Shown here in pieces: positions 47,223 through 58,028 of a stretch of DNA of 64,000 bases; position 1 is the first letter of the stretch, and every line of letters begins with the position of its first letter. The stretch comes from Trichomonas vaginalis G3 (taxonomy: Eukaryota > Parabasalia > Trichomonadida > Trichomonadidae). The notes beneath the pieces were generated by a model. That model ran no database searches. It was not told the origin of the DNA and worked only from the letters and a program-made list of their open reading frames with translations. Made by a program: the position numbers and the translations under genes. The stretch covers positions 10,788,001-10,852,000 of the forward strand of contig NC_067205.1 of assembly GCF_026262505.1 (NCBI RefSeq). The letters are read 5' to 3'.

Positions 47223-47836
47223 TTAATTTACTAAAACATATTTCAAACAAAGCTTATAGTCAGTAGATAGTTTTGTATACTCGTTCGAATATTTATACTT
47301 AAACTCAACTCCTGTAGTTCCTGGTGTTTCAATGATGCGGATGTTACCTATTTTCATGAATATGGCGTTTGACCACAGCATTCGATTTCAGGGTCGAGAT
47401 AGTCAATGACACATTGTTTCCCTGTTATTCGTGAGATAACATTTTCAAGGTCCTCCTTTGTTAGAATTATTTGGTTCTTACTTATAAGATTTGTCAAAAG
47501 CTTCTTATCGTCTTTGAGTAAAATTGTTTGGTATAACTGAAGAAGGTAATGGTCTACGTTATCTGAAGGATTTGTTTGAACATTTGTGTAAGGGTTGTCG
47601 TTGGCTTCTCTTGAAAGAACTTGGTCCAGTGGTGGATACTCTAACTTAACATCTGATGTAGCGTTAGCGTTTGAAGCTGTGTTTAAATTCACCGACTTAA
47701 GTTCTGGTTCTTTTTCTTTCAAACACTCTGAACTATAGTTCTTTATGACAATATTGTTTGTCGTTCGTGAGTCAACATTTGATGTTGGTTCAATTGGAAC
47801 ATTAACGACACCAGCTAAGATGGATTTGCTTCTCAT
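47223..47836 (-). pseudogene. CCG-motif protein of E2, one frameshift
   Basis: About 204 codons: MRSKSILAGVVNVPIEPTSN at the start, a Ser/Asn-rich linker, a helical part (YLLQLYQTILLKDDKKLLTNL) and YLDPEIECCGQTPYS, where one base is missing near 47352; the next frame continues GNIRIIETPGTTGVEFKYKY to the stop at 47223. The same CCG region ends the E1 and E3 homologues. It lies next to the penton-like gene as in E1. Function unknown. Confidence 0.55.
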
Positions 47837-47870
47837 TTCATATAGAATAAAAACCTTTTATATGTATGAA
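47837..47870. promoter_or_regulatory. 34-bp divergent start region
   Basis: TTCATATAGAATAAAAACC and a TTTTATATGTATGAA stretch between the CCG-motif gene and the 47871 gene; contains the TAGAATAAAA core. Confidence 0.45.
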
Positions 47871-48263
47871 ATGAACAATATACTCGACAAGGGTTTGAAT
47901 GTAAAGCTAACGAATGAAAATATTGTTGAATTCACCGAGACAGGTGTTGTGTATAAAGATGTAGAACTACTGAACAAAAGAGCTAAGGGAAGAAGCAGGA
48001 ATATGAACAAAGGGTGGAAGCCTATAAAAATTTATGTCAATGATGGCTCAGGAGGTTCAAACATAAAGTATGCAGAAAGTTATAGAGTTTATGCTCTCAA
48101 AGGTGAAAAGCCTTCATTTAAGAACAGCTATTCTAACGCATATCCTCAAAAGCTAACGGATGGGGAAGTGGATGATATGAATGACAGCAAAAATATTAAC
48201 AGAAATGGCGACAGAGATGCATGGAATTTGTTTACCATCAGTCAATTGAAGGTTAAACTTTAA
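47871..48263 (+). CDS. Unknown 130-residue protein
   Basis: Starts MNNILDKGLNVKLTNENIVE; a second in-frame ATG lies 9 bp upstream. Basic middle (LLNKRAKGRSRNMNKGWKP), then Gly/Ser-rich and polar. It occupies the place of the 84-residue gene in E1, but I see no clear similarity. It overlaps the ATPase 3' end by 4 bp. Function unknown. Confidence 0.5.
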   Translation: MNNILDKGLNVKLTNENIVEFTETGVVYKDVELLNKRAKGRSRNMNKGWKPIKIYVNDGSGGSNIKYAESYRVYALKGEKPSFKNSYSNAYPQKLTDGEVDDMNDSKNINRNGDRDAWNLFTISQLKVKL

Positions 48264-49146
48264 AACAATGTTGGTCGTTCCCATGGAATATTTTTGACTT
48301 TAATGGTATTAGTCATGATATGAATCTCAAGGTATGAACGAGGAGAGATGAGAGACTTATATGCTTCCCAAATTTCTTCAAAAGGTAATGTTATACCTGA
48401 CTGTTTCCAAATGAGTTCAATATCATAGCGTGAGAAACCTTGAAAGATAACGAAGTCAGTTATGAGACGTTTTATGTTTAAAGCTAAAAACCTCCATGTT
48501 TGCATAAGTATTGCTACAGTTAAGTGGTAATGTCTGACTTTAGTTATGATGTTAGCTAATGGTGAGTCTGGTTTTGACACTAAACCTTTTCCGGCGAAGT
48601 CATCACAAACGAGCAGAGTGTTTGAAGGATACTTTTTGAAGGGGTATTTTGAAAGTTTTGACAGAATGTAGTTTGTAAGTCGTTTCATATCGTAAACTCC
48701 TGAGTATTGTCGTAAGTGGTGTTTGTCAATAATTCTTTCCATCTCCTCAGAAGTCTTTTGCATTCCTGACTGTATGAACTCTACGATGGCATAATATTTT
48801 CTCTTACGTCGAATGTAACGTTGAAGAAATTCAATGAGTTCACTGTCTGGAACTTTAACGATAGAGGCTTGAACTTTTGACATAAATGTTTTCGCTGTTG
48901 AGTCCATAGAGTCTGAAGTTGCTGATATAATGATTTGGTCATAGTAAGAGTCGTTTCCTAAACGCTCTGTTATGAGTATATGACGAATGAGGTTGAATGT
49001 CTTTCCTGACCCATCTTTCCACAATAGAAATAAACACCATTTGAACAGAATTCATAATCTTTGCTGAAAGGAAGAATAAGAGAAGAGTTAAGTTTGTCTG
49101 TAGTTTCATTCATGTCTTCATCTACATCATGTATTAAATGCTTCAT
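48260..49146 (-). pseudogene. A32/FtsK-type packaging ATPase of E2, one frameshift
   Basis: About 295 codons from MKHLIHDVDEDMNE at 49146. One base is missing at about 49020, inside the P-loop (GKDGSGKT across the shift), after which the frame is open to 48260. Walker B is NTLLVCDDFAG, and VAILMQTWRFL follows as in E1. Divergent start with the 49163 gene, 16 bp apart. If the base is really absent the motor is dead; a sequencing error in the A run is an easy alternative. Confidence 0.8.
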
Positions 49147-49162
49147 TTTATCTCCATTAAAA
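49147..49162. promoter_or_regulatory. 16-bp divergent start region
   Basis: The shortest start-to-start gap in the window (TTATCTCCATTAAAA plus one base) between ATPase and minor virion gene. Confidence 0.4.
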
Positions 49163-50044
49163 ATGCAAGTCAGAAATATTCAGAACATAGCACCGAGTCT
49201 AACTGACAAGAGTATAAAGATATACTATGAACACGTTATGATGAAACCAACCAAAATTCAAGAAAGTCAGTATACTTATGAATATCCAAGACACTGGGTA
49301 GAGTATGTAGGAGGTGAGAAAGCTATTGAAATCAGACAGGTTCGAAGTATTCCAGCAGGAAGAACAATATTATTGAAGAACTTTAATGTTTTGAGGTATA
49401 ATGATGAAACAAAGAAGCAAGATAGTTTTCCTGTTGCTGTGTATGTGAACTTAGATACAGGAGATGACATGAAAGTTTTTAATACAAAGCTTCAAACGGT
49501 AGTGAGAGAACAACTGACTGCGGAAGGGCATCCATTACCTTCAGAAGTTACCATAGCATATAATTTTGAAACAAACTCAATAGATTTTAAAGTCATCTCT
49601 GCAAAGAAGTCAGGTTTTACATTTAATGAAGCAGATGTATATTCGAATGAAAACTTCAAAGCTATTGCATGGTTAGATAATGACGATTGCTTTAAGAAAA
49701 TATTTAAATTCAGTGACTCAAAGATGTCAATAGATGACCTTCGTGGAATGTTACCATCGACGTTTACAGTTGAAGGTTCAGCAGGATTGCTTACAAGATT
49801 GTCAATTGGTGGTATTTGGTCCCGTGAGAACATTGTTATAAAATCCAGTATAAGTGAATTTGCTGAAGAATCTATATTATGTCTTTCAAACTACATGTAT
49901 TCGCCGCCGAAGCATTATAGTATAACAAACTTTGTCAGTAAGTTTAACATAAGACTTGTCGAACCTTCTTCAATGAAAGATGTTGTGCTACCCAAAGACG
50001 GAAAGGATGGACTCATTATTGAAATGATTTTAATAGCATATTAA
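49163..50044 (+). CDS. Minor virion protein candidate, E2 paralogue 2
   Basis: A 293-residue protein starting MQVRNIQNIAPSLTDKSIKI at 49163, where the divergent gap ends. YEYPRHWVEYVGG ... KAIEIRQVRSI matches the YPxRW...KAIGFRR block of the E1 genes. The end has SNYMYSPPKHYSITNFVSKF, the counterpart of FYEPPSNSFSDF. It is more distant from the E1 pair than they are from each other. The next gene begins at the first base after its stop. The frame is intact. Confidence 0.6.
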   Translation: MQVRNIQNIAPSLTDKSIKIYYEHVMMKPTKIQESQYTYEYPRHWVEYVGGEKAIEIRQVRSIPAGRTILLKNFNVLRYNDETKKQDSFPVAVYVNLDTGDDMKVFNTKLQTVVREQLTAEGHPLPSEVTIAYNFETNSIDFKVISAKKSGFTFNEADVYSNENFKAIAWLDNDDCFKKIFKFSDSKMSIDDLRGMLPSTFTVEGSAGLLTRLSIGGIWSRENIVIKSSISEFAEESILCLSNYMYSPPKHYSITNFVSKFNIRLVEPSSMKDVVLPKDGKDGLIIEMILIAY

Positions 50045-50269
50045 ATGAGCTTGTTCTTGAAGGTCATTCATGATGAAATAACTGTTGTAGAAGATGTTAG
50101 CAATTGTTCAGACATTTTGAAGCGTATAGATGATATAAGAAATAAGTTAGATAGACCGCAAAGCGGTGAGGGCGAAGCCCGTGAGAACGTTTATGTTTCA
50201 TTGACTTTCTCCAGTAACGAGAACTTTTATGAGATAATATTGAAGAGAGATGATTTTAATATGGGGTAA
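50045..50269 (+). CDS. Unknown 74-residue protein containing an in-frame paired hairpin
   Basis: Begins immediately after the previous stop and ends immediately before the next start, so three genes abut without a gap. Sequence: MSLFLKVIHDEITVVEDVSN, a helix (CSDILKRIDDIRNKLD), then RPQSGEGEAREN encoded by two mini-hairpins, then VYVSLTFSSNENFYEIILKR. Removing the hairpin codons would leave a continuous helix-strand protein, consistent with an insertion. Function unknown. Confidence 0.5.
   Translation: MSLFLKVIHDEITVVEDVSNCSDILKRIDDIRNKLDRPQSGEGEARENVYVSLTFSSNENFYEIILKRDDFNMG
50156..50180. repeat. Paired mini-hairpins inside the 74-residue gene
   Basis: CCGC-AAA-GCGG (50156-50166) and GGGC-GAA-GCCC (50170-50180). 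The second stem differs from GGAC/GTCC in polB by one compensated base pair. Confidence 0.75.
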
Positions 50270-50797
50270 ATGGTAGCTTGGGCAGCTTTAGGCGCAATGG
50301 GAACAAAAGCATTAGCATTTGGAGCAAAAGCACTTGGAGCTTATGACGCAGTAAATAAAATGAGTGGAGGAAGGGTTTCGAAGACATTAGATGCAAATAA
50401 AGGGAAGATTGGAGGCTGGGTTGCAAAGAAGTTAAGATTAAATAAAATAGGGCTCATAAATAAAGCATCCAATTTGGTTGCGACTGAGTCAGAAAATGCT
50501 TTAGGAAAGGATGATGAGTTTGCAAAACATGCAAAAGACTTTAATGACCAGATGAAAGGTGAAACAATGCATTTAAATAGATTCGATGGAACTAAAGAAA
50601 ATGTTTCTTCTCCACCAGTAGTTCTTCCGTATGGTCCCTATGGAATGTATGGAAACCCTTACGAAAGACCATTTGACCCATTGACTGGTGGAAGTAACTG
50701 GTATCATTACGGCCGAAGAAGAAAGACAGTCAAGTTGGAGACAGACGTGAAGAAAGCAACTAAAAAGAAACCAAGGAAGAGAGTTATAAAGCAATGA
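50270..50797 (+). CDS. Candidate minor virion/core protein, hydrophobic start and basic end
   Basis: A 175-residue protein: Ala/Gly-rich hydrophobic start (MVAWAALGAMGTKALAFGAK), a basic segment (GGWVAKKLRLNKIG), a Pro/Gly/Tyr-rich middle (PYGPYGMYGNPYERP) and a strongly basic end (KKATKKKPRKRVIKQ). The layout parallels the E1 gene at 8606 and adenovirus-type core or lytic proteins in general; there is no family match by eye. The last codons and stop are inside the right terminal repeat. Confidence 0.6.
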   Translation: MVAWAALGAMGTKALAFGAKALGAYDAVNKMSGGRVSKTLDANKGKIGGWVAKKLRLNKIGLINKASNLVATESENALGKDDEFAKHAKDFNDQMKGETMHLNRFDGTKENVSSPPVVLPYGPYGMYGNPYERPFDPLTGGSNWYHYGRRRKTVKLETDVKKATKKKPRKRVIKQ

Positions 50798-51488
50798 ATT
50801 CAACAGGGTGAAAAAACAGGTGAAAAAAGAGGTGAGATCTCACCACTTCACCTAAATTTATTTTTGCGCTATGTTTTCATACGTGTGAGGGTGGTGATAT
50901 CATTAATTTTTAAGTTTATTTTTAAATAATTTTTTATTTTATTTATATAAATGACGAAAACTATTGAGATAACAAACTACAACGGTCATGAGTTCAAGAA
51001 TTTGTTCTTCGTTCCTCGTGAAAATACATTCTATCAGATACGAGGGAGAAAGGGTAAAGTTAGTTTGAGCGTTTATGAAGGAATGAAGAATGGAAAGTTT
51101 ATACAAGCATACGATACAAACGGTAAACATGTTTCATTAGCTTTGTCAAAACTTACTAACATTCATTTTGACAGTGACTTTGACCTATATGAAGAAGAAA
51201 GTGAGTCAGAAGATTATGAGCTGTTATGTGAAGCACAGCAATGGGAGGAGTTGCAATACTTTTGTAAGTGAGAACGTTTATTTTTTACATTAGTGAAGTC
51301 GTTTGTGAAAACGTTTATTTTTTCATTAGTGAGGTGAAGTGGTTGGCGGCTTTATAAATATTTAAGGTTAAGTTAGTGTTGTCGTTTGTGTTGTAAAATA
51401 TACGTTAACGGTTTCGTAAAGTGTCAAAACAGCTAAGTTGTGTACGGAGGCGCGCAGTGCCACAGTACACGACTTAGGTATACTAACT
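50773..51488. repeat. Right terminal inverted repeat of E2
   Basis: Inverse of 27951-28668, ending GGTATACTAACT. It contains the second copy of the 106-residue gene and of the palindrome module (50805-50853). Confidence 0.9.
50951..51271 (+). CDS. TIR-borne 106-residue protein, right copy
   Basis: Same protein as 28168-28488 except His for Arg (NGKHVSL). It points outward, toward the element end. Two intact, nearly identical copies imply recent homogenisation, expected for terminal repeats that are copied together during protein-primed replication. Confidence 0.65.
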   Translation: MTKTIEITNYNGHEFKNLFFVPRENTFYQIRGRKGKVSLSVYEGMKNGKFIQAYDTNGKHVSLALSKLTNIHFDSDFDLYEEESESEDYELLCEAQQWEELQYFCK

Positions 51489-51493
51489 TTAAT
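51489..51493. other. Target-site duplication of E2, right copy
   Basis: TTAAT immediately after the CT end, matching 27946-27950. Confidence 0.65.
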
Positions 51494-51797
51494 TTCGAAT
51501 GAGTATAATAAAATATTTTTTTATATCGTCATAACTCTCATCACTGTTGTGATTCCAAATGCGATTATTAAGGTTCAAGTCGCTAATGTTTTGAATGAAG
51601 ATAGAGCAGTAAGAATTCTTACAAGGGCAGGTAATCAGATTGTTGAGCAAAGAGCTTCAAAACACGATGAATGTTTGAAATTAATTCAACACATTTTGGA
51701 AATTGTCGAAAGCCGAAGGATTGAACCTAATGTCCTTATTCCATCTTTGAAGACAATATTAAATTTGGCACAAAGAAGTTTAAAGGAAGAGTAAGCA
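51494..51797 (+). other. Open frame in host DNA beside E2, possible gene fragment
   Basis: About 95 codons are open from the E2 end to TAA at 51792-51794 (FFYIVITLITVVIPNAIIKV, a hydrophobic segment, then helices such as RILTRAGNQIVEQRASKHDE and a Lys/Glu end). No ATG in this frame lies in the host part, and the frame is not open across the empty site left of 27945, so if it was a gene its start is lost. It could be a small host membrane-anchored protein remnant. Confidence 0.35.
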
Positions 51798-52000
51798 AGA
51801 TTAGATAATTTGGACTTTTTTTAAAATTAATGAATAAACAGTATATTTTTGAAGTGTAAGCTTATTTACCTGAAGCTATATTACTTAATATAACATTCAA
51901 AATATTATTGCTATTTATTGGAGAACAAATTTATGTAATTTTCACATGAAAATTGATAAATTTGTATTTCCTTATGATAATCAATTTTTGTATTTGTAGA
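51798..52000. other. AT-rich spacer, no gene seen
   Basis: Host-like AT-rich DNA with no supported feature; leads into the 121-bp repeat. Confidence 0.4.
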
Positions 52001-52292
52001 GAGTCTCCCTGCATGATATCAAGACTTGGCTATTGGTCTTTATCCATTTTTGAAAATTGTATTGTAAATTGTAAGAATTTCTGAATACTACTACTATAAA
52101 ATATAATTGCTTATCTATGTATATTCTCCCTGCATGATATCAAGACTTGGCTATAAGTCTTTATCCATTTTTGAAAATTGTATTGTAAATTGTAAGAATT
52201 TCTGAATACTACTACTATAAAATATAATTGCTTATCAATGTATATTCTCCCTGCATGATATCAAGACTTGGCTATAAGTCTCTATTCATTAT
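52001..52292 (+). repeat. 121-bp tandem repeat, about 2.4 copies
   Basis: CTCCCTGCATGATATCAAGA starts units at 52005, 52126 and 52247, exactly 121 bp apart and nearly identical. The third copy breaks off after about 45 bp. Not related to the element repeats. Confidence 0.9.
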
Positions 52293-52445
52293 GAGTATGA
52301 CCCCATTTTTTTTACAAAAAGTGCCGAATTGCAACTTTGTCCCAATCTCAATTGCCGAAAGGGTTTTTGCCAGTTTTGAATCCGCTTATTTTTATCGACC
52401 AAAATTATAATAAATATAATTTTCGATAAGTATTCTACCCAAATG

Positions 52446-52498
52446 AGGTCAGGTGAGTGGGGCTTCCAGGGGCTGCGCCCCTTCTAGCCCCTAAGAAA
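52446..52498. repeat. Terminal hairpin of E3
   Basis: GGGGCTTCC, hairpin AGGGGC-TGC-GCCCCT (52468-52482), then CTAGCCCC, matching the left end of E1 almost base for base. The following 90 bp (to about 52588) match neither E1 end. Confidence 0.7.
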
Positions 52499-52632
52499 TG
52501 GACACAAGAACGTAGAGGAGGACCGAACCCCAGCCGACCAGCCGGTGACAAAACCAAAACCGTTGTTATTTACATCATATTAATGGTGTCATATAAACAT
52601 CTGTCAAAAACCGCTTTTTAACTTCACTTAAA

Positions 52633-55600
52633 ATGCCACGTAAGCTACGTAAGAATATACGTAAGAGGAAGAGAGCATTGAAACATCCAATAGTAAAACT
52701 GACACCACAACAACAGTTGCAACAACAAATGATGAATGACCCCACTATGTTGCAACAAATGTCAAGCAACCCTATGCTTTTAAACAGAGTTATTGGTGCA
52801 CAGAGTGGAGGTTTAAGAGCGGCACTTTTAGCGAAAATGGCAGGCTATGGTGGAGCTGCAGACGGAACAGCCTATAACCCTCAAAGTCAAATGAATTTGA
52901 GTTCACTCAAAAATCAAATATCAGATGTCAAAAAGTCAAACATAGACATACAGAAGCAAATAAGTGAAAACGAAAAGAAACTAGAATATGACAGACACAC
53001 AAAGAAACTCAATGAGTTAAACGTAGAGAAAAAGAAGAAAGAAGAACAACTGAAAGAACTAAGTACAGAGGAATATGCGAAAAAAGTGTCAGAAAAAGCA
53101 GCAGAAGTAGCAAAAATGGAACAAGATGTTGTAAATTTGAAAAACCATACTACTCAATATAAAGTACTGAAAGATGAAGAGATAAAACAAAAAGCCCTGA
53201 AGACATATATGGATAGCGATGAGTATAAAAAAGAAGTTGAAGCAAATGTAAAGGCAGAAAAACTTTTACAGTTGCAAAACCAAACCGTACAGTATGAAAA
53301 CTTAGCACAAGAAAGTAAAAATAACGACGCAGCCATGCAAAAGGCAATGAAAAGCGCAGAATATATAAAAGCTAACAATGACTGGTTAGATACCCAAGCC
53401 AACGCTAAAGCAGCCCAGCTTATAGGGTCAATAAGGACAAAAATACAAGCGGATGAAGACAGTTCAAATGAAGCTTTAACAAATGCTGACTTTAAGAACG
53501 CCTTCGAAGCTCTTCATAGTAAGGTGAAACTAGTGAACGACTTCTCATCTGGAAAGAAACTGAAGTCTGAAGGTTTCGACAAAGAGTTAAGAGAAGTAGC
53601 ACAAAATATGACGAAAATAACAGATGCAGCAACGAGACAGGCAGTTCAAAGTGCCTATGACGCCGTTAGAGCAACTGTTGTGGAAAGTCAAGAAAAAGAG
53701 TTACAACAGACCAAAACAGACCTAGTAAATGCTTTCTTAAAAACGAAAAGTCAGGTAGGACATTATGCTGCAGATGGAACATATGTGCCAGCTGGTGGAA
53801 CTTATATACCACCAAACCCTCCAAGAGAAGCACCTGCACCAGGACTACCTAAAACATTTACATCGTCACATGGACACAGACACAGGCATGCACCACAACA
53901 ACAACCAAAACCAACAGTTCAAAATCCAGCACAACAACAACCAAAACCAACAGTTCAAAATCCAACACAACAACCACCTCCACAACAACAACCACAACCA
54001 GCACAGCAACCAACAGTTCAAAACCAACAGTTCAAAATCCAACACAACAACCAACAGTTCAAAACACTGCACCACAACCAACACAGCAACCAACAGTTCA
54101 AAACCCTGCACAACAACCACCTCCACAACAACAACCACAAACAGAGCAAGGACATAAAAGAAGTAGAGAACAAGGAAACCAAGATTTCTTAAAAATGCTT
54201 AAAGAAGACTATGGTTACCCAGATACTCTTGACTTTAGTGACAGATATAAAGAAGCTATTAGAAAGTTCAAGGAAGGAAATACTGACCCGAACCTATTTA
54301 GCTTTATGGTTCAGCACCAAATGGATATAATTTTCAAACCTGGAAAATACAAGCTCGCTAAGGGATATGATTTAATAGCATATCATCCAAATGACATGAC
54401 TGAATTTACTCCGAGATATTTGGTGTCAGAGCTAAATGACAATTCAACTATCTTCATGAAACGCGTAAAAATAGAGACAGAACGAAAGAAGAAAGGGTTA
54501 TGAATGCGGATGACTTAAATAGGGAACTTGTTAAAAACGGTCTCGGAATATATGAAATGCCAGCAGATGAGGTACAAGAAACTCCACAGGAAGAAGTTCA
54601 GATACAACCAGACATGGAAGAAATAGTTCAGCAACAACAGCTAGAAGAGCCTGAAGGAAACGAACAAGTCCTCCTTTGGAAACTAACTTCACAGAACTAG
54701 ATGAAGATTTGGAACAGCCGAAAAATCTTGACCCTCAACAAGAGTATGAGGTGAATATGGAATCTTTCCAAGAGTCTAAGAAAAATTCGGCTGACATGGT
54801 AGAAGAATATCGAAAAATGTTTGCCGACATACAAAAGACTCCAACATCAGATGAAAATATTCAGCATAGAATGGAAGTACTGAAAGAAAATTACACAAAT
54901 ACAAAACCCTTTTTACTTACGAGCATATAACGTTCAATCTTTGGCTGAACTCGGTGAAAATAAAAGGTTAAATTTCAACAAAACATATAGAAATGAAACA
55001 TTGTTTAAAGTTCATTCAGAACCTAACCAAGATGGAAACAAACCTACTTTTGTTTCTGCAGACTATGGAACTACAATGAGATGGGGTCATAAAGCTAACC
55101 CGGATAGGTGGTTCATAAACTTACAACCACAATTCCAAGAAGTTGTAGACGCAATGGAAGTCAATGGTGAACCAGATATAGCTGGTATTTTCAGCGCGGC
55201 TTTAATGCCATTGAAAGATATGAAAGATGCAGATATTTTGAACCAGTATGAAATGAACATGGCTTGATGGAAATATAACACCTGACGTTCTAAAACATTT
55301 ATCTCAAAGAACTACACAGAACCATAGAGATGGTATATTTGGTGAAGAGTTTAGAAAGAAAGTTAGGGATAGAGAAGGAAGAGAAACCTATTGTACATGA
55401 CCTTGCAAACGAAAGTTTGCAAAATGTCATAAAAACTTACTTTGCAGACAATGAACTGAGAAGGGATGAATATTTAAGAAAACTCAAATGGACAGTACCA
55501 AATGAAATGTTAGTATTGAAAAACATGTTCCTTGACAAAATAAAACCAACTACAGAAATAAATGACCCAAGCCTGAAACGTTGGGTAAAAGCTTTCCCAT

Positions 55601-56055
55601 TCACAAAAGATATTGTTGGTTACATGGAAAGAAAACCAGAATGGCTACAAAAACATATATTTGGAAACGAGCTTATTCCATATGGACAAGCTCTGTTTGA
55701 AGAGCTTGAACCGGAAACTCAGGAAAGAGTCATGCAAACAATAAGCGAAGACTCAAATACAAACTATGACAAACTCTTTCTAGGATATAGGTTACCTGAG
55801 ATGGGCGACCAGAGCCCAAAGGCAAAAAGGACATGGGAAATTTACAACATACTAGGTGAACATGAGGCAAAGATGCAACAACTTGAAGCAGAGGGCAAGT
55901 TACCAAAGAAGAAGAGAAGAGTAGAACAAAGTGAAAGTAGTGAAGAAGTAACTTCATCTAGTGAAAGTAGTGGCAATGAAGGAAAAAGAAGAGTTAAAAA
56001 CTCAGTCAGGAAGAAAGTAAAGCTTGGTACGAGTGGGTTCTATTATGACACATAA
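52633..56055 (+). pseudogene. Giant coiled-coil / Pro-Gln-repeat protein, E3 copy, several frameshifts
   Basis: The first 519 codons are open (basic start, coiled coil, Pro/Gln repeats); then shifts near 54030-54190, 54480, 54670, 54895, 55265 and 56010 split the rest. The Pro/Gln array differs in copy number and phase from E1, so that region changes quickly. Where E1 has its only shift (near 26440), E3 is intact, so the damage is independent. The KKKRRV motif is kept. Confidence 0.65.
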
Positions 56056-56087
56056 ATTCAACTATTCTATATTTTTACCCATATGAA

Positions 56088-57697
56088 ATGTACGCCGCTC
56101 AGAATATAACGCCAACAGTTTTGGATGCCATGAACGGAAATGTTTCCGAATGGTATAACGAATGCGACAATGCCATTAGAAGGTCAGAAATAGTTCCTGG
56201 AACTTACGAATATACAACTGCTGTTTCTTATGGAAACGTAGGTGAGTTTGGAGAAGGTTCTTCAACAACAGTAGATATTGCTTGCGACAGGTTTCATATA
56301 ATTTCTATTGACAACTCATTCTTATACGTGGAACAAGACATTGAAATAAAACTTCTGCCAAGTTGTCTGACAAGAAAGGTTGCAATGGAATTTTCTAATG
56401 TCGGATACCAATATGCTCCAGAAGTTTTCATGGGATATAAGATATATCTAACTCTGACTTAGTTCAAACAGTAACATGGGCAAACTATGAATGGTTCGCT
56501 TTGAGAAACTCAGTACAACCACAAGCTAGAGAACAAACAGACCAATATGCAACTATTGAGAAAATAAGAAGACTTGACCCTAACGTTCCAGGAGTTTATG
56601 TTAACCTTTCTGGACAAACTGCAGCAGCAGTAACCAAAGTAAAACTGAAAACTTAGAGTTCCTTTGTCATCTTTCCTCATCTTCAGGTTTTTAAGATACT
56701 TGCCAAACTGGGCAGGAAAAATTTCTATTGAACTTACTCCAAGCAAAAATAACTTAGTCATTGCACCAACACAAGACCCATTCACTATTACAGACGTAGA
56801 GGGAACAAATAAAACGTCATTCGCCGAATTTTGCAAAGACAAAGTTGACTTAGACTTTGGTTTCTCAAACTCAACACTGAAGTAAACTTATATTTCAATG
56901 CTGCTGGGAACTGCTTGGGACCCAGTTAAGTTCACACATGCGAAAAATTTGAATGCAAGAGAATAGAAAGCAGACTTGCACTCTATATGTTGGACCCAGA
57001 TATTTCAAATGCTTTAGCTGCCAAATATATTTGCGTTCCACTTATGTTCCCTATACACCAAATATCTGTCAAAGACTTTGCAGGTGAAGTTGGAAACCAA
57101 AGTTGCTGACCCAGGTGCAAGAACAGATATTGCTTTAACAACTGCAATGAAACATGCAGATACTATGTTTGTACTGTTTCAGACGAAACTATAAATGACT
57201 ATTCTTGTTTCTACAACCCTGGTATTAAATATCATATAAACATAGATGGCAAATATTATCCAAGAGAAGAATATTCTACAGTTGAAGATATGAGGTCATA
57301 CAACTTGACATTAGATGCTATGAACTTAACAACAATTCACAACAACCATTAACCCTGAAATGCAAAGTTCTATTATGCCATATGTGAAAGTATGGACCCA
57401 TACAGGAGGTCAAAAAACTCAATATACAAATGGAGACCATCTCAAACTTTTGCTTGGCATTCCATTTGCTGACTCAGAAGACTTTATGGGTGGTATTTCA
57501 ACTGTTGGTACAGTTCAAATACAATATACTGGTGACAGAGACGGTCCAGATGAATTGAAAGCAAAGAAGTTTACAAAACCAATAGCACTTTCACGGAAGA
57601 TGCTCTTTTGAAGATTCGTTCGATGAAACCTGCTGGGGCTCCTCAGATTGGCATAACGACAGCTTCCATCGAGCAGATTTTGGCAGCAGGTCAGTAA
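56088..57697 (+). pseudogene. Major capsid protein, E3 copy, multiple frameshifts
   Basis: Same length as the E1 MCP (1610 versus 1607 bp). The first 90 codons are open, then single-base changes near 56350, 56450, 56650, 56885, 57100, 57180, 57330 and 57590 interrupt it. The base that E1 lacks after GKYYP is present here. None of the E3 breaks appears in E1. Confidence 0.7.
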
Positions 57698-57747
57698 GTT
57701 GTTCTTGAACTGACTTCTCTCCGTCAAATATTGACAGTACGCCAGTT

Positions 57748-58010
57748 TTGACATAAAATTGTATTATAAACTTACCTTTAGAAATATCTGTAAGTTTTGT
57801 TGTTATATTTTGTCTGCTTCAAGAACTTTCACCATTTCAGTTATACCAACTTTCTTTGCTTTATGAAAATATTTTGGTTCAGCAAAGACTGCTATTCTAT
57901 AACATTTTCCATTGTTTGTATAAAGAACTATTCTGTCAATGTATTTGTATTGTTTGTGTGTGTAAACTTTGTTCTGCTTCAATTCGAAGAGATACTCGAA
58001 ATACGTCCAT
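57748..58010 (-). pseudogene. 84-residue protein, E3 copy, frameshifted
   Basis: Starts MDV at 58010, but an extra T in ATTTCG at codon 5 shifts the frame. The remaining DNA matches 21794-22048. Its 3' end is altered, and no stop is present at the E1 position. Confidence 0.5.
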
Positions 58011-58028
58011 ATTTTTATTCTAAGTAAA

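Larger units (their letters stand above)
27951..51488. mobile_element. Element 2 (E2): Maverick/Polinton with protein-primed DNA polymerase B
   Basis: A 23.5 kb element with AG...CT ends, roughly 718-bp inverted repeats and a 5-6 bp flanking duplication. It has all hallmark genes of the group except a recognisable Ulp1-type protease: polB, integrase, packaging ATPase, MCP and penton-like protein. It also has a fibre with collagen repeats, minor virion candidates and its own KilA-N/repeat island. The near-identity of the two terminal repeats contrasts with frameshifts in most long genes. Confidence 0.92.

Noticed and set aside
53765-54157. His/Gln/Thr-rich alternative frame inside the giant protein gene
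   Set aside because: It is the other frame of the Pro/Gln repeat and lacks coding character outside it.
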